Below, in pieces: positions 1 to 14,455 of a stretch of DNA of 64,000 bases. Both the position numbers and the translations under genes were made by a program. The stretch lies in NCBI GenBank assembly GCA_920105625.2, contig OV050033.1, forward strand, positions 54,394,780-54,458,779, in the 5' to 3' direction. The stretch's first letter is position 1; the number at the start of each line of letters is the position of its first letter. The stretch is from Clusia tigrina. Taxonomy: Eukaryota > Arthropoda > Insecta > Diptera > Clusiidae. Below the pieces are notes generated by a model, which was given only the letters and a program-made list of their open reading frames with translations, was not told where the DNA came from and did not search any database.

Positions 1-130
1 CACGCTATACCACCACCATATACACTATTTTCCTATACCACAACTGTATACCCTATTTTTCTATACCACTACTGTGTACGCTATTTTCCTATACCGCCAC
101 TGTAGATCTATTTTTCCTATATCGTATATA
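1..130. repeat. tandem repeat, unit about 32-34 bp, cut by the window edge
   Basis: CCTATACCACCACTGTATAC and CTATTTTTC segments repeat about four times with substitutions. Confidence 0.65.
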
Positions 131-2130
131 TATGACCCGGAAAGTGATGTAAACTTTTTGCACTGTTTTCCCCCGGCTAAGCAGAGTTTGTCATGTGTGC
201 AAAAGTGAAATCAGCTCTGATGAAGTGAAAGTGTAGCGCACTATGCAGTGAGTAATGGCAATTTTTACGCATGTTTGCCGCCACTGTGTTTCTTTTTTCT
301 AAGTTAATTATAATTAGCCAGAGTGGAAGTTGGCCAATATGTTGGCATATGGACTTAATAAATCTTGCTGAAGTTGCAAAGTCAGTGAAATTCGTTGCGT
401 AAGCAGTGACCACATAAAATCAGCAAATAGGGTAGGCAGTGAGGTAGTAATCACATTACTATATGCATTACTCGTACCTAACGAGGATTTTTAAGTAAGC
501 GAAATAATTACACAAACGATTGCCAGGAAGATGTAGGGTCAGATTTATGTGGTTGTACACACACTGAGTGCATTAAACAATGGATCAGTTTTGATCCGTT
601 GTGATGCAAGGGGTTGGCCGGAGATGGGATGAAATACCAGCCACCGAAACTAATTAGAAGAGGTACTGGGAAACCGGTGGAACACTAAAATGGTAACTAC
701 TGCCAGGGGTTTCCAGTAGATCATGTTTCGAGTAGTCAGAACAATTAATAATATTGTTATAGGTATTCTTTTTGTTCATATTTTCCTTAGAAACATTCTA
801 TTCTTATGTCAGTTTACCACATATCACCTCAATTGATATCCTCTTCTTCTGCGCAAACAGATATTTCTACCTTATTATTTAGTATATAAAAGAAAGTTTG
901 ACATTTCGACCCATGATTGCATGGCTTTGTTCCTAGTGTATTAAGTAGCACATCTTCAGCGTAAGAAAAGCGAGCAAGAGCAACTAAAATAGTTTTTGGC
1001 CTGTCTAAAAATCATTCCAAAGCTGAGAGGAAGACATACATTTGAATACCGAAACACTGTGAGGATCTCGTTGAGCTCAAACACAACTCATCAGCCATTT
1101 CCTTCACCGGAATATCTGCTGAGCTATTCGCACCGCCTTCATTAAATTCCCATTGCTAATAAATTAGTAAGAAAAACATTTCAATGTCGCATAACTCAAT
1201 GCATCACTTTGTTTAATTCTCTTTTTGGCAATAAAAAATGGCATAATTGCCTTGCCCACTTTCAGCAGTGCGTCACTCACTCATTTACTCTATCATTCAC
1301 TCAGTCAATCTGTCAGTTAGGCAGTCACACAGTTATTCATTCGGTCATTGCGCAATTGAACGCAAGTAAATACAAATTTTTATTGGTCGGGCCCAAAGCA
1401 TTTCTCGTTTGGCATCGCCATCGTAGACGTATTTAGTTGAATTTCACAACATTGCTTAAAAACACGCACAAATAATGAATTTATTTATGAGGGCCCATAC
1501 AAACTGACACATTTTTTTCGTTCACTCTCTTTTGTTTGGTTCATTTGTAAATTTTTAATGTGGGGGTTTTCCACGCCATTAATTGCACAAATACCTTTTG
1601 GCTAAAATGTGGTTGCCATGCTCTGCTGCGAAACTCCCCTTTCAGCTGAGTCACTGTGTGTGTGTGGAGTCTCATAAAATTCGTTACAGTCAAATCTCTT
1701 TTTTCCCTCCTCTTCTTTGTTGACCTTTTGGTTGAGTTGTGATTTATGCTTATTAATTAATTACTTTTGATTGTTATTTGCAACTTGTTGCAAACTGATA
1801 CGTCAGCGAATTTCCACAGAAAATTGTGCTCTTGCAATTAATGTTTTCTTTAACAATTGTGGTGCGAATGCAGATGGGTGAAATGAGTTAACCATTCTAC
1901 TCAGATTGACTGTCCATTTTGTACAATTTGGAGAATCACAAGTCAAACATCGACCCTACCCACTTGTAATGGAACATTTGGCTATTTAGTTTCCTGTCAT
2001 ATTTGGTTGCTAATGATTTGTTCGCATTTTAAAAACAAATTGGTGTTCGATTCAGCAGTCTCAAGTATCCAAATTCCTCCGGGATTGCAACTACAAATCT
2101 TACAAAATTTGCCTTTTCAATGAGTTGGGT
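131..2130. other. noncoding, no gene seen
   Basis: AT-rich unique sequence. A stretch with recurring TCA(T/G)TC-like pentamers at about 1270-1350 is the only local structure. Short open frames show no family features. Confidence 0.5.
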
Positions 2131-2132
2131 TT

Positions 2133-2399
2133 GGTTCACTTAAGCTGCAGAGTGACATGAAGCAGAAACGGCAACAGAAACTGAATCCAATACACTTGCA
2201 ATAGAAACTACAAAATTTAAACAGAGAAAATGAGCGATTTCGGGACAGAACAGAAACAATTCACGATGAGTTATTTCTGTTCTGTCGCCAAACTGGCATT
2301 TTTTGTCGTTAAATTTTGTAGTTTCTGTTGTAAATGTATTGGATTCAGTTTCTGTTGCCGTTTCTGCTTCATGTCACTACGCAGTTTAACTAAGTGAAA
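2133..2399. mobile_element. foldback / MITE-like element with about 85-bp inverted arms
   Basis: The left arm (about 2133-2220) contains AGTGACATGAAGCAGAAACG, GCAACAGAAACTGAATCCAA and ends ACTACAAAATTTA. The right arm (about 2312-2399) is its near-perfect reverse complement. An approximately 90-bp centre has a smaller inverted pair around GACAGAACAGAAA/TTTCTGTTCTGTC. No coding potential; target duplication not resolved. Confidence 0.8.
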
Positions 2400-4659
2400 A
2401 GCCAATGACCTTCAACCGACCTGAGTCTTTATATCTGCACAGGAATTACGTGATTTAGCAACTTTAACAATGCTGCCAATTCGTTTTTTTATGTTTTATG
2501 CATACAATAAAACTCCGCATATACAGATTCATATTGGAAGCAAAATTGTTGCCAGTGCTGCCAAGAGACATGCCTTTAATGACTTTCTTGGCGTTCTTCG
2601 ATAGGCGCGTATAATCTCCTTGCAGCATAATAAACTTAGTCCAAAGTGTTTAAAATCAAAAATCTGAATAGAACAAAGTTGTGGCGAAGACTTCTTCACA
2701 GATTTAGAGACAGAATACTTCTTAATAGATTTCCGCCAATCCCGTTTTCCTGTAAACCTTCACTACATTTATCTGAAGAGTCAGCAATATATAGTAAAGA
2801 AGTTATATTAGCGTCTTGTTAGGATTTGTTATACTTCCAATCATGTTCTCGGAGAAAGTTACCTCTTTTATTGGTGGACTAGAATGACCCGTGCTTGACA
2901 GAAATCGTTGGAGGCTGCTTTGCTAAGAGGTTGTTTGTTTGACAATTTACTCCACAAAAACCAGGCGATCTGACTTGAATCTTATTTCACAAACTAGTCA
3001 CGTTCAATACTTGTTTACTTGTGGTTAAGTGGACGGAAAAGATGAGGATTTATTGGTATTACAATCTCGACTTGATTACTGGATATAAAATAGTCCTTTA
3101 TTAGACGGAAAAGATGAGTATTTGTTGGTATTCGAATCTTCGAAGAAGTCTTGATTTGATTACTAGATATAAAATAGTTCTCTTATTGGACCGAAATTAT
3201 GAGAGCTTACATACTATACTGATTGAATAATATGTTACATTTTATCAATTCAAGAAGTTTCTTTCAGTCTGTTATCTGCATGATACGTAATATAACTCAG
3301 AATTTAAGGCAACATACACCCCGAAACAGTTCATTATCTTTCACACATACCTTCGATGCTTCTACCCAAGTTTTCCATCTCTTCGTTGAATAGCTTCTTA
3401 AGCTCTTTGATTCATTTGCAACACGGAAATTTCATGTTAGTTTTACAAATTCTGCATCATTAACAAAACAGCTGATATAACACTCCAAACACCAACCACA
3501 CCTCATTAACCCATTTTTAATTATTTTTAATTCATTTTCTGTTTGTTTTTAGTTTGTTTTTTGTTTATGTTTTGTATTGTGTTTTGCAAAACATGATTCC
3601 TGACCTACATTTTCAAAATTTGTTCTGTCATAAATGATGATAGTGTATCTTCTTCTAGTAAAGCATTTTGCTTTAGTTTTGGCTTCACTCCTCCACCTTT
3701 CCTCCACCTTTCCTCCACCATTCCCCCATCTTTCCTCAATCTTTCCTCCACCTTTCCTTTACCTTTCCTCTCTACTAAAATCTACAATTCGCAGAATAGA
3801 ATACGAACTACAAAACAAGCTGCCTGTGAATTACAATAACACCGTTAAGCGGCGTTTCTAAACTTGATAATCTCACATTTCACAGCTGTTTTCAAGCGTT
3901 GACACGCTCGTCTGATGCACACAAATTTCTGTGTATGCATGCATTTTTCTGCTGTTGTTGTTGTTGTTGTTATGGTTGTGGTTGTTGTTATTATTGTTTT
4001 TGTTTTCGCTTTAATATTTCAAAGTTGTTATATTGCTCGTTAGCCTTACCCTAGTTTGTATATTTCACATTGTACAAGTACACTATCACTAACACCACCA
4101 TCATCACCACCACTAAAACTATTACTGCTAATACTGCCACTACTGCTGCTGCCACTGCTGCCGCTGCTTCTCCTACTATTATGGCATAGTGGTAGAAAAC
4201 TACTATTTCAATACATTATGTACGTGTACGCAAGCATATTATGGCATGAGCATTTCTTATACCCTGCAGTTGCCGGGTGAGAGTGTTTGGTGCATTGATA
4301 CAGATGCTGCGTGTTGGTCCTACTAACAAAGATAATAATGTGAACCTAGCAGGAGACTAAGGAACAGGATTCAATAGAGATATATCAGAACAATCCCAAG
4401 GTGAAGACAGTCCCCCGGTGGTAATAGGCAACATCAAACATATATCAAAAGTATTGGTGAAATAAACTCACAAAAAACACAGACATTACCTTTAAGAATA
4501 TTCCCCACACTTCAATACTCCTAGTTAGAGTGATAAGGATTTCAATATGAATGGTGGAGTGATAAGGAGTCTCATATGAAGCAGAATCTTTCTCAAGTCA
4601 ATGGTAGCACTAGCAAATATTTCCATCTAAAACATAAATTTATTTCATACTAATAGAGA
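2400..4659. other. noncoding, no gene seen
   Basis: Contains a partly duplicated GACGGAAAAGATGAG segment (3032 and 3102), a CCTTTCCTCCAC run (about 3690-3770), a GTT-rich run (3950-4000) and a CTGCTGCCACTG run (about 4130-4180). No supported coding sequence. Confidence 0.5.
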
Positions 4660-5055
4660 TAAAGTTATAGATCCTAGAAACGGTATAGATCCTAGAGAAA
4701 TTATAGATCCTAGATAAGATACAGATCCTAGAGAAGATAAAGATCCTATACAAGATAAATATCCTATTTAAGATACAGATCCTAGAGAAGATAAAGATCC
4801 TATAGAAGATCCTAGGGAAGATAAAGATCCTAGGGAAGATAAAGATCCTATAGAAGATAAAGATCTTAGGGAAGATAAAGATCCTATAGAAGATAAAGAT
4901 CCTAGAGAAGATATAGATCCTAGAAACTATACAGATCCTAGAGAAGATATAGATCCTAGAAACTATACAGATCCTAGAGAAGATATAGATCCTAGAGGAG
5001 ATATATATTCTAGAAGTGATATAGATCCTAGTGTATATATATATGCTAGAGGATA
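4660..5055. repeat. 18-nt minisatellite (GATCCTAGAGAAGATAAA)
   Basis: More than twenty degenerate units, with second-order alternation of AAACTATACA and GAAGATATA variants between 4910 and 4990. It is stop-rich and not coding. Confidence 0.9.
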
Positions 5056-7249
5056 GTAGCCTTAGAAACCATTTTTTTTTTCAAAATATGTGGAATTTTG
5101 AAACACTGCTCTCAACAAGAGAAGAATTAAGTTTAAGAATGAATTAAGGATAACACATTAGAATATAGTAATAATCATAAGACCCATCGAAACCTATCAC
5201 ATTCTCTCTGAAGATAATACTCATAGAAGATAACAGATCACAAATGAGAGGGCGATGGGTCTTATAAAATAAAATAATCATATCAACACAATAAAGTTTC
5301 CATCACAGTCTCAACATAATCTCAGTGCTTCCCTTGATCCTTCTCTTAATACTAATACTGTAGTGCAGATAGGTCATAGAGGTATGGAACCATGCTGAAA
5401 TATATAAAGAAACAATATAAAAAAATCCCTCTCTCTTCTGTTGTTCCTTTGTATAAAATACTGATTATTTAAAGAATATGCTTATAGGATAGTGAGGAAA
5501 CATCAGAATATCTACAACAAAACACATAGTCTTATATTAATAATGTATATTAATGTGTCCTTTGTATTAATAACTGGGATATGGTGCATAGAGAATAGTA
5601 CTCAAATAGTGATAAAATACATAACAGAAGATGTAATTAAATCAATCATGAATCATTCTTCTGTTGTCATAAGGAAACAACTTGAATTATAGAGTAAAGT
5701 ACCAAAATAAGAATAAGTTTATAAGTTTATAATCCTTGTTATATTAAAAGATGTTTCTAATCCTTGTTATATTAAAGTAAATATGCAGTCATAATGATAG
5801 AAACAATTTCCAGATGGTTTCAAATTCTCGGAGACTTCTCTGTTGTTACTATTGATAACGAAGAATATTATGCATTTTTTTATAGTAATAAGGAAACTTA
5901 ATCATAACACACGCCGACAGTTATTCTCATGATAGTTATAGTCAGGTAGCTATAGGCAATACTCATTGTAGTTATATGCCTGTTAGTTATACCGATGATA
6001 GGTCATCGTAGTCATGATAATTTTATTCATTGTAGTTACAGTCATGATACTAAATCCAATAATTATGGTACAGAATCACTATTTGCCCACTGTCTTGGTC
6101 AAAAGTGAATCATTACAAGGTAAAATTGAGTTTACTTATAGTCCACAACTCATCAGTTACGAGGTCCTTTAGTTAGTCCATCTCCATGCAATTGCAGGAG
6201 ATGGATTAACTTGTGCTTGTCTTATGCTCTCTCTATCAATTTATTCATGTCCACCGCAGTTTTGACTTCACATTATAGCGCACACTTGGTAACGTGTTGA
6301 CCGACCGTTCGATACTTTCCTCCTTGTTAAAATTCAAGTACTGCGTTACTTCAAATACCCGGTGCATCGTTGATTAAATCGTATTTTGAGGTTTTTCGTC
6401 TTTTGATCGTTGGGGGCAGGAAGCAAGTTTTTAATACGGCTGTACTACTCGTATTGTTTTTTTGGAAGAAGCGGGTGGAGAGGGGAGGGTAGCTACGTAT
6501 TTCAAATTACATTATTTCGCTTCAAACGGTTTATTTTAGTATTGTTTTAGCTTTGTTTGTGCACATGTTTCTTACGTAAAATGTTTTGCTGGTAGTGGCA
6601 GTGGTAGTGGCAGTGGTAGTGGCAGTGGTAGCAGCAGTGGTAGCGGCCAACTTGGTAGGAGGCGGATGGACGGACGGACGGACGTATGATAGGCGTAGTA
6701 GCAACGCATATGTGTGTATGCAGTTTCGTATTAGACAAAGTCCATATACTCTCTTACTCGTAAGTGAGTAGCTCGGTGAGGAAGGTAATTTTCAATTTAT
6801 GTTTCTTTGTTGTTGTTTTTGCTATTGTCGGGTTTGTTGTTTCATTTTTCATCATGCACAAAGTCAGCGTCATTAAGTCGACTCTGACCCACTGGCATCA
6901 TTTCGAATTTTTTCCTTACACTTGCTTAGGTTTCATTGTAGTTGTGTAGCGCCATTATTTGAGCTGCTGTATTGTTGTTATTATTATTTTGTGTTCTTTT
7001 AATATAAAAACGTGCCGTTATTGATATTGAAATTATTTACATTAGTTTTTTTTTTTTTTTGTTTTTGTACTAGCAACAGCGGTGTCGGAATAAAGAATGC
7101 AAATTTGTAATTTGCGCTTTGGTATTTGCGATAATATATTTCCGCATAACTGAGTCATATTTTGATTTTGATTGAAAGGCGGAGGGAATATTTGAATACA
7201 AAGATGTGGCATCACTGGTAGCAATTTTAAGGAGACGTTAAGGTATAAG
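5056..7249. other. noncoding, no gene seen
   Basis: Mostly AT-rich unique DNA. A GGTAGTGGCAGT repeat (about 6590-6650), a GGACGGAC run (6667-6683) and a poly-T run (7046-7060) are visible. Open frames on both strands at 6.5-6.8 kb come from the short repeat. Confidence 0.5.
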
Positions 7250-7512
7250 ACAGGCCGTAAGACTTCCGGCAGGAACTTGAGAGTCTTCCGACAGGAACTT
7301 ATGAGGCTTCCAACAGGAACTTGTGAGTCTTCCGTCAAGAACTTGAGAGTCTTCCAACTGGAACTTAAGACTCTTCTGACAGGAACTTATGAGTCTTCCA
7401 ACAGGAACTTGTGAGTCTTCCGACAGTAACTTGAGAGTCTGCCAACAGGAAGTTAAGAATCTTCTGACAGGCATTTATGAGTCTTGCGACAGGAACTTGA
7501 TACCCTTCCCAC
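7250..7512. repeat. 22-nt minisatellite (GAGTCTTCCGACAGGAACTTAT)
   Basis: About eleven units with scattered substitutions. The open frames on the minus strand at 7042-7474 are a by-product. Confidence 0.9.
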
Positions 7513-8379
7513 GGGAAGTTTAGACTGTTCTTCTCTATAAACCTGTGTCACCAATAGCCTTCCAACAGCATTCAGTGCAACGCAGCATTAATCCTTATCA
7601 TCCCTAAATCGAATTATGATGAATAAGGACGAATTGCCCAGAAGTTCCTGGAAAATATGTGACTCGGTTGATATCATATACATCTATATGTCGAATAGTA
7701 TGGTCTAAGTTCTTTTCCCATTGACCAAATTTTTATAAATACTTGCGTAAGTCAATGGAAGCAGTTGCTCCTTAATGACATAATTGACTTCACATAATCA
7801 CCTCTCACTCAGTTATAGTCAGTGAGCCAGTGGGTTAATCAATATCAATGTGAAATCCAGTTAATTCCAATCAATCATGGCTTCTGTCAATTAAGTGTTC
7901 TTTCACTGAGTACCAGTAGAAACATGAACTGATTTCATTATGACAATCCAAGTGTCCGATATATGATAATAATGCTGTTGGATGCATAGCTAAATGCAGG
8001 GTTTGCAAAAGTTTTTATTTATGTACATGTTATCTGGACTTAGGATACACATACGCTTCATCAAAGTTCTTGTCGACTTTTCATCTTACTCATTTTTCGT
8101 GTGGTTCTCTGACCTCGGTTCTCTGAATACAAATTTCTACTTGTTGGCATTTTGTCAGTGATCTATTGTAATACTCACCTAAATTCCAAAGCGAAGTTCT
8201 CTTCGGTCTATATGTAATTCGTAGCCAGGATGATTTTAAATATAATATTCATATTCATATAATATTCATATTCATATAACATTCATATTCATATAAAATT
8301 CATAGTCTTCCAGAATTTTAGCTAAATTATTATTCGTGTAATCTCGAAATATTTTTTGATTTTACATTAATCTTCGTTT

Positions 8380-9140
8380 TCATGTGTTCTGGTCCCCGAT
8401 TACAACTTTTTAGTTAGTTTTAAGACATTATTCCAGTGCGCGCTTCTCCTTTTCCGAATTCTTCTTGTTATTTTCAAATGTTTCGTCTTCGCTTTCCTTT
8501 TTCAGGATACCCGATCACAGTTTTTTAAGTTTTCTGTACATCATTTTTGGAGACTTTTAGTCGGATCTTCGTGAAATGTCAAAAGGGCTTAACATGCCGA
8601 ATCGTATTTGCTTTCATTTGTTCTGATCCCTGATTACAGTTCTTTAGTTCCTGATATTCCCTCTTCGTCCTGATTAGAGTTCTGATTAAACTCTTCGTAA
8701 AATCTTGAAACGATTATGAGACCTCATCTTTGCTTTTATATGTGCTGGTCCCCGATTACAACTTTCTAATTTAATGGGATTATTCCTGAGCATTGCTCTT
8801 CCTCCTCAGGAGTTAAGGTCGAAAGCAAATTTGGTGGTTGATTTGACTTGAAGACTCGTCTTTCCTTTCATTATTTCTGGTCCCCGATAATAATTTTCTA
8901 ATTAAGGAATTATTTATTCCTTGTTGTTCTTCCTCAGGAGTTAAGATCGAAATCTGAGGGAAATTTGAAATTTATTTGACTTGAAGTCTCGTCTTCTCTT
9001 TTAGTCTTATTATTCATACTCTTGCAGTTTCGAAGGTGCTTTGGCACGAAGACTCGGCTTCGCTTTCATGTGTTCCTCGTCCCCGATTACAATTTTGTAA
9101 TTTAATGCGATTATTACCTGCTTTTCCTCCTCAGGAATTA
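8380..9140. repeat. decayed tandem array, unit about 113-132 bp
   Basis: CTTCGCTTTCATGTGTTCTG followed by GTCCCCGATTACA recurs with anchors near 8393, 8506, 8627, 8749, 8881 and 9080, with TCCTCAGGAGTTAA segments in the later units. Confidence 0.7.
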
Positions 9141-9164
9141 AAATAGAAATCAGAGACTAATTAC

Positions 9165-9300
9165 TAATTATCAAATATTCACTCAATTATTAAGTATTCG
9201 CTCAATTATTAAGTATTCACTCAATTATTTAGTATTCACTCAATTATTAAGTATTCACTCAATTATTCAGTATACACTCAATTATTCACTATTCACATTC
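9165..9300. repeat. 19-nt minisatellite (AAGTATTCACTCAATTATT)
   Basis: Six to seven units with few substitutions, immediately after the 120-bp array. Confidence 0.9.
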
Positions 9301-11339
9301 AGACTTCTTTTTAAGTCTCGAAGTTTCGGAAGAGCTTTGAAGACTCGTCTTCGCTTTAGTGTATTCCATTTCCCGTCCACAGTTTTTTAGTTTTATAGCA
9401 TTGTTTCTTTGACTCTTCCGAAGTTCTAGTTGAACTCTTCTTGAATTCTCGTTTTCTCTTTCATTTCTTCCGGTCTCCAGTGGCTTCAATTCTTCAGTTT
9501 TGTGGTCATCGTTACCAGTCCCACCATTCTACACACTCCCTGCTTGGAAATTCTTCTCAAACTCTGTGTTGCCTGCTGATTGGAATCGAAATGGAAACTG
9601 CTTTGTCATCGGTTATAATCTTTTGAGTCGTCTTCTCTCGTAGTCAGTCACTTTAAATGGTACACCTCGCATCTCTGCTCCCTTGCCTTGTTAGAACATC
9701 TTCAGCATTAATTGTCTATAATCATTTAGGGTCTAACAAGCTCTTTTGAAGCTCTCCAATTAATATATGAGAAACTGGTGTTTGCCGCATGACTTTCGTT
9801 TCCCTTTGTAGCGCCCACAATCAAGTCCATTGCCATTAAAGCCGTTTTAATTAAATTTAATTTAATTAATTTAATTGCCTGGCAATTTTAATAACCATTT
9901 TCGTTAAACAACGCACAGAGTGGTGGTGTACATGCCTTTCGGGCTCTCTTTTATGCTTTCAAAGGCGCTTCAGCAGCACTTTGAAAATTTCATATTACCG
10001 GAAACGGAAGTGCCTGGTACAGTAGCGGCGCATTGAAGCGCAAATTGAACGCACACTTGAAGCACTTTCGTTTTGGCCATATTGGCTTAATGTGAATAGC
10101 TTGGCGCTTGCCGATTGCCGGTTGCCGCTTCCCACTTGCCTCAACGCCTCAACGCCACTTGCCACTTGGCACTTGCCGCTTGCTGCTTGGCGCACTGCAG
10201 CACACAACAATGAACTTAATAAAGATAACACGAAGCAAACCTTGCCTAAATCGGTTTGGAAGGCGTTCATAAAGATGATGAGCAATTAAAAGGGTTCGCT
10301 TCATTGTTGCCATTTTGATTATTGTTGTTGTTGTAGTCGGCGTTGTTGCTGTTGTGGCGGTGTTCTTGCTGTTTGGCATGTTTCAGCATGTTGCGGTATG
10401 GTTGCTGCGGCGTGTGTTATCACTACATTGACTTCCAAGCAATTTCATTTTGTCGTTGATGGAAATCTTTGGGTTTCTATGAGGATTTGTGCGTATGAGT
10501 GTGTATGTATAAATGCATGTGTGTGTGTGTTTTTGGCTACATGCGTAGGCGTTGGCTTAAATTATGTTTACGTATTGGCATGAACTTTGCTGTTTGTTCC
10601 CATGGTATCAACCTGGGGCGTCGAGGGTGCTGCTGTGTGCAAATAAGATTTCTAATAGGGATTCTCTGCTGATATTTGGCCTCCAGTGCAATTTGCCACT
10701 AATTTGTTTCGTTCAGCATAATTTGCAAGCCAATTAATGCCGAACCCAACTTTTGGGCTGTGTAAAATGTGCTTCATTACGTGTATTCATATTAATTTCA
10801 TACGTACATATATCACAGATTAGGGCGTCTTCATTAGCAATACTGGAAGAGACTAAACAAACACAGAATGAAGGCAAGTTGTTGAGTTCTGAAGACTACG
10901 TCTCCATCTCATTGAAATTTAATAGTTTCTTATTACTGGCAATTCTACTATTCTGATTCAGTTCAACTTTTTAAAGTTAACACCGAAAAACTCGCTTCAA
11001 TTTGTTGAGTCCTGAATACTAAATCACCATCTCAATCGATAGTTTCTATTTTTGGACATCATATTATTCTGAAATGGGCCGAAGACGATAGTAGTTGGTA
11101 CATATCTGTAAGTTTGTTTGTATAATTAACTATATAAATAAATAAATAAAATAAATAAATAAACAAACAATTCTGAACAGGTTAAAATTTTTATTGTTAA
11201 TACAGAAATACTTGCTTCAACGATCTTCTTTTTGTAAATATAGAAATAAAGATTCTCATCTCCATACACATAAAGCAAAATGACAGATCTGAAAGTTCCT
11301 CTCTAATGAACCGATTAGCTTTTAAAACGATGGTTCTAT
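9301..11339. other. noncoding; less AT-rich block at about 9.9-10.4 kb
   Basis: Contains a heptamer-like CTTGCCR run at about 10105-10190 and GTT/GTTG runs at 10320-10370. The 9.9-10.4 kb composition resembles other unique blocks near tai and could be a regulatory region, but no specific site was identified. Confidence 0.4.
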
Positions 11340-11399
11340 ACGAATATGTTGGCTAACAATTTTACTGCACAAAACGTATACAAACGGTTGAATACTATC

Positions 11400-12760
11400 A
11401 TCCTTGATCGAGTAACCAAACTTGTCGAGGAGGGGTTCTCAAACGACTCGATAGTCGTCTGTGATACAAGTACATTGCAAATTAAGAGGAGAAGTTTACT
11501 TCGTAACACTGGTAAACAAGGTCGAATAAAATTATTCCCGATGGAATATTTCATCAAGTAAAGTAGAATTCCGAATTCCGAAGAATGCCCGAATAATATT
11601 ATCATCGATCGAATAGCACGTCATGTAAAGATGTTGAGGCATTTTCAAATGATTCTCTAAGTTGCTTCTAAGTGGTATGGAAACATAGGATGAAGAGTTA
11701 AATACATATTCACCACTCTCGTATACTGGATCGAAGGATATTATAGCTGATGGAACATTTTGCCAAATAAATATGCCGGTAAGGGATTCTCCAATGACTC
11801 GAGAGACTTCTGAGCTAAATTGCCGATTAAAAGACGAAGTATATTTCATAACACTAGAAAACATGACCGAATAAAATTATCCTCAATGATTGTCGAGAGG
11901 GGATTCTCCAACGACCACTTCTGTGTCTTTGGTTCTAACCTACAATGAAAAGTATGAGGAGGAGTTTAGTGCATAACGCTGTTAAATAAGTCGAGAAGTT
12001 TACTTCTTCTTTACTTACAATATTCAAACAGTATTATCCTCTATCGAATAACACGTCATGTATAGATGTCGAGAAGAGATTCTCCAACGACTCAATAGAC
12101 TCCTGACTCGATAGTCGTCTGAGGTACAAGTTAATGGAACATTAAGAGGCGAAGTCTATTTTCATAACACTGGAAAACATGACCGTATAAAACTATCCCC
12201 AATGAAATAATTCATCAAATAATTGCAGAGAAGGGATTCTCCAACGACTCGATGTACTTCTATGTCTTTAGTTCTAAGCCACAAGGAAAAGTAAGAGGGA
12301 AAGTTTAGTGCATAACACTGTTAAATATGTTAATACTATGCAAACATTTTTATCCTCTATCGAATAACACGTCATGTAAAGATGTCATTGAACATTAAGA
12401 GGAGAACTTCCCGATTTAATAATTCATCAATTAAAGTTGTCGGTAAGGAATTCTCCAATGACTCGGTGCTCTTCTATATATTTCGTTCTACGCTACAAGT
12501 AACTGTGTGACGAGGAGCTAACTGTATAACACTGGTAAACATGATTGAATAATATTATACTCCAACGAATAACACGCCATGTCGAGAAGGATTCACCAAT
12601 CACACGGCAGACTTCTGAGCTACTCGTATGTACACCGAAAATTAAGAGAAGTTTACTTCATAACACTGGTAAACATTGTCGAATAAAATTATCCCCGATG
12701 GAATAATTCATAAAGTAAAGTTGCATAGAAGGGATTCACACATGACTCGATGCACTTCTA
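11400..12760. repeat. degenerate satellite-like array, period roughly 160 bp
   Basis: GGGATTCTCCAACGACTCGA-type anchors occur near 11435, 11652, 11787, 11899, 12077, 12233, 12450, 12589 and 12731. Between them lie GAATAACACGTCATGTAAAG and TTCATAACACTGGTAAACA segments. The open frames at 11.3-11.9 and 12.75-13.1 kb lie in or next to it. Confidence 0.75.
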
Positions 12761-14455
12761 TGCATTTACAAAGAAATGTATGAGGTGGAGTTTACGGCAT
12801 ATTCGCAACACTCGTAAACATTCGATGGATTTCTTCATTGTTGGCTCTCAGCTACTTGGAAAAGTAAAGAGCTGGAGTTTACTACGATACATAAAACAAG
12901 GTCGAATAATTGTGTCAACGATCGAATATCTTGTAAATCTTTGCAATAGAGTTCGCGGAGCAGGTTCTTCGAGCTCTTACTCGGTCACTGTGGATACTTT
13001 TTGGCTCTCTGACTTCGGATTTGTTCTCCTCACTTCGAGCGACTGCTCCCATGACTTGTTTCAAAGACCACCAAAGCGGTTTTTCGTTCCACTGACGTGA
13101 ATTGTACCAAGTCTTATAATTATATTTCTTGCCAAGTTTTCAACTTGGCAGCACTGCTCGCCGCTTTCTGCTTGTATGCCTCCTTTAATTAAATAATAGT
13201 GTCAATTTTCTATTTAAAAAATGCAAATTCCTGACAGCACGCAATGAATCAAGCAGCATCGCTGCGCATTCCATTACACCTACTCGAACAGAAAAAAGCT
13301 GATTTCCTTATGCGCGAACACTATAATTAACAGAAAAAACCTTCATATGCATATCAAATTAAATGCCACAAAACCACGTCAACAACAACAGCAACAACAA
13401 TGGCAAAAAGCGAAAACTAACATCATTCAAGTAGATTTCCACACTCATGGAACTGCATCCATGCATCCCACCAAGCAACCGAACAGCGAACGAAGCACAC
13501 GTTGCTGCCACAACGTCATGGATACCCATGGTTCCGCGTCACACAAAAGAGTGCTGCCAAAACTGCTGCTCACAGGCCATCAAGCATGAAGCGCACGAGC
13601 ACTTTTAATTACATTACCGAGGAATGAATGCTGTCACCTTAAAAGTGAGCTTCATGCGAGCAGGAATTCCAAAACAGAAATAAAAATATAAAAAATAATC
13701 ATAAAATGAAAAGCAGCATAAAAAAGAAGTGCTGCCAACGCAAACATGCTAAATGGACGACATAATTATACGTTGTGCGGTGCGGCAGCGGCTGTGAGAA
13801 CGGAACGCTTCTGCTGGGCTCCTAGGACACACACATTCGCTCCGGCAAAAGCACAGGCACAGGCAGAGTCCCTGGCACAGTCACACTCCCTGGCACAGAC
13901 GCTAGCTCAGAAAACACAGTTGTGGCCGTGTAACAAAGGAAAAAAGAGTACTAAAAAAGTGGAGCCACTCCACGCCATGCACTTGCAACGTTGCCAAACT
14001 GGACTGGTGCAAAAGCAAGCAAAAAAATCCAGAAACTTTTTGTGAAAAGAGTGACGTTGATGGCATGACAAGCGTTATAATTGTAAGATCTGAATTATGT
14101 TTTGACAAGCGACACTGTCGTAATCTGGCTGCTTGGCATTGTGAAACTTCTCCAACTTCCAGCTCCATTTCCATTTTTATTTTTGTTATATTTATATTGC
14201 ATGCCAGTGGGAGTGGCAGCGAGGGTGGTTGCATTTTATGACAAGCGTAATTAAGTGAATTTTAATGAAAATATAATTTCAATTGTTTTATTTGTTAACG
14301 ATGATGGCGATGTTCATGACGATTGTACATAACTAATTAGCCAAAGTGTTCCGTAAACGAGCTGCGACCAGCCAGACTCACTATCTCAGTCAATCACTGC
14401 GTCATGGGGTCTAATTACGACGTTATGACATTTGCTATTATGCTGTTTACAAGGT
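12761..14455. other. noncoding, moderately GC-richer unique DNA
   Basis: Has CAA runs (13380-13400) and a CACAGGCACAGGCAGAGTCC local repeat near 13850-13910. No coding features seen in the open frames at 13.7-14.2 kb. Confidence 0.4.

Noticed and set aside
12750..13100. 116-codon open frame
   Set aside because: It begins in the degenerate satellite-like array and shows no protein features.
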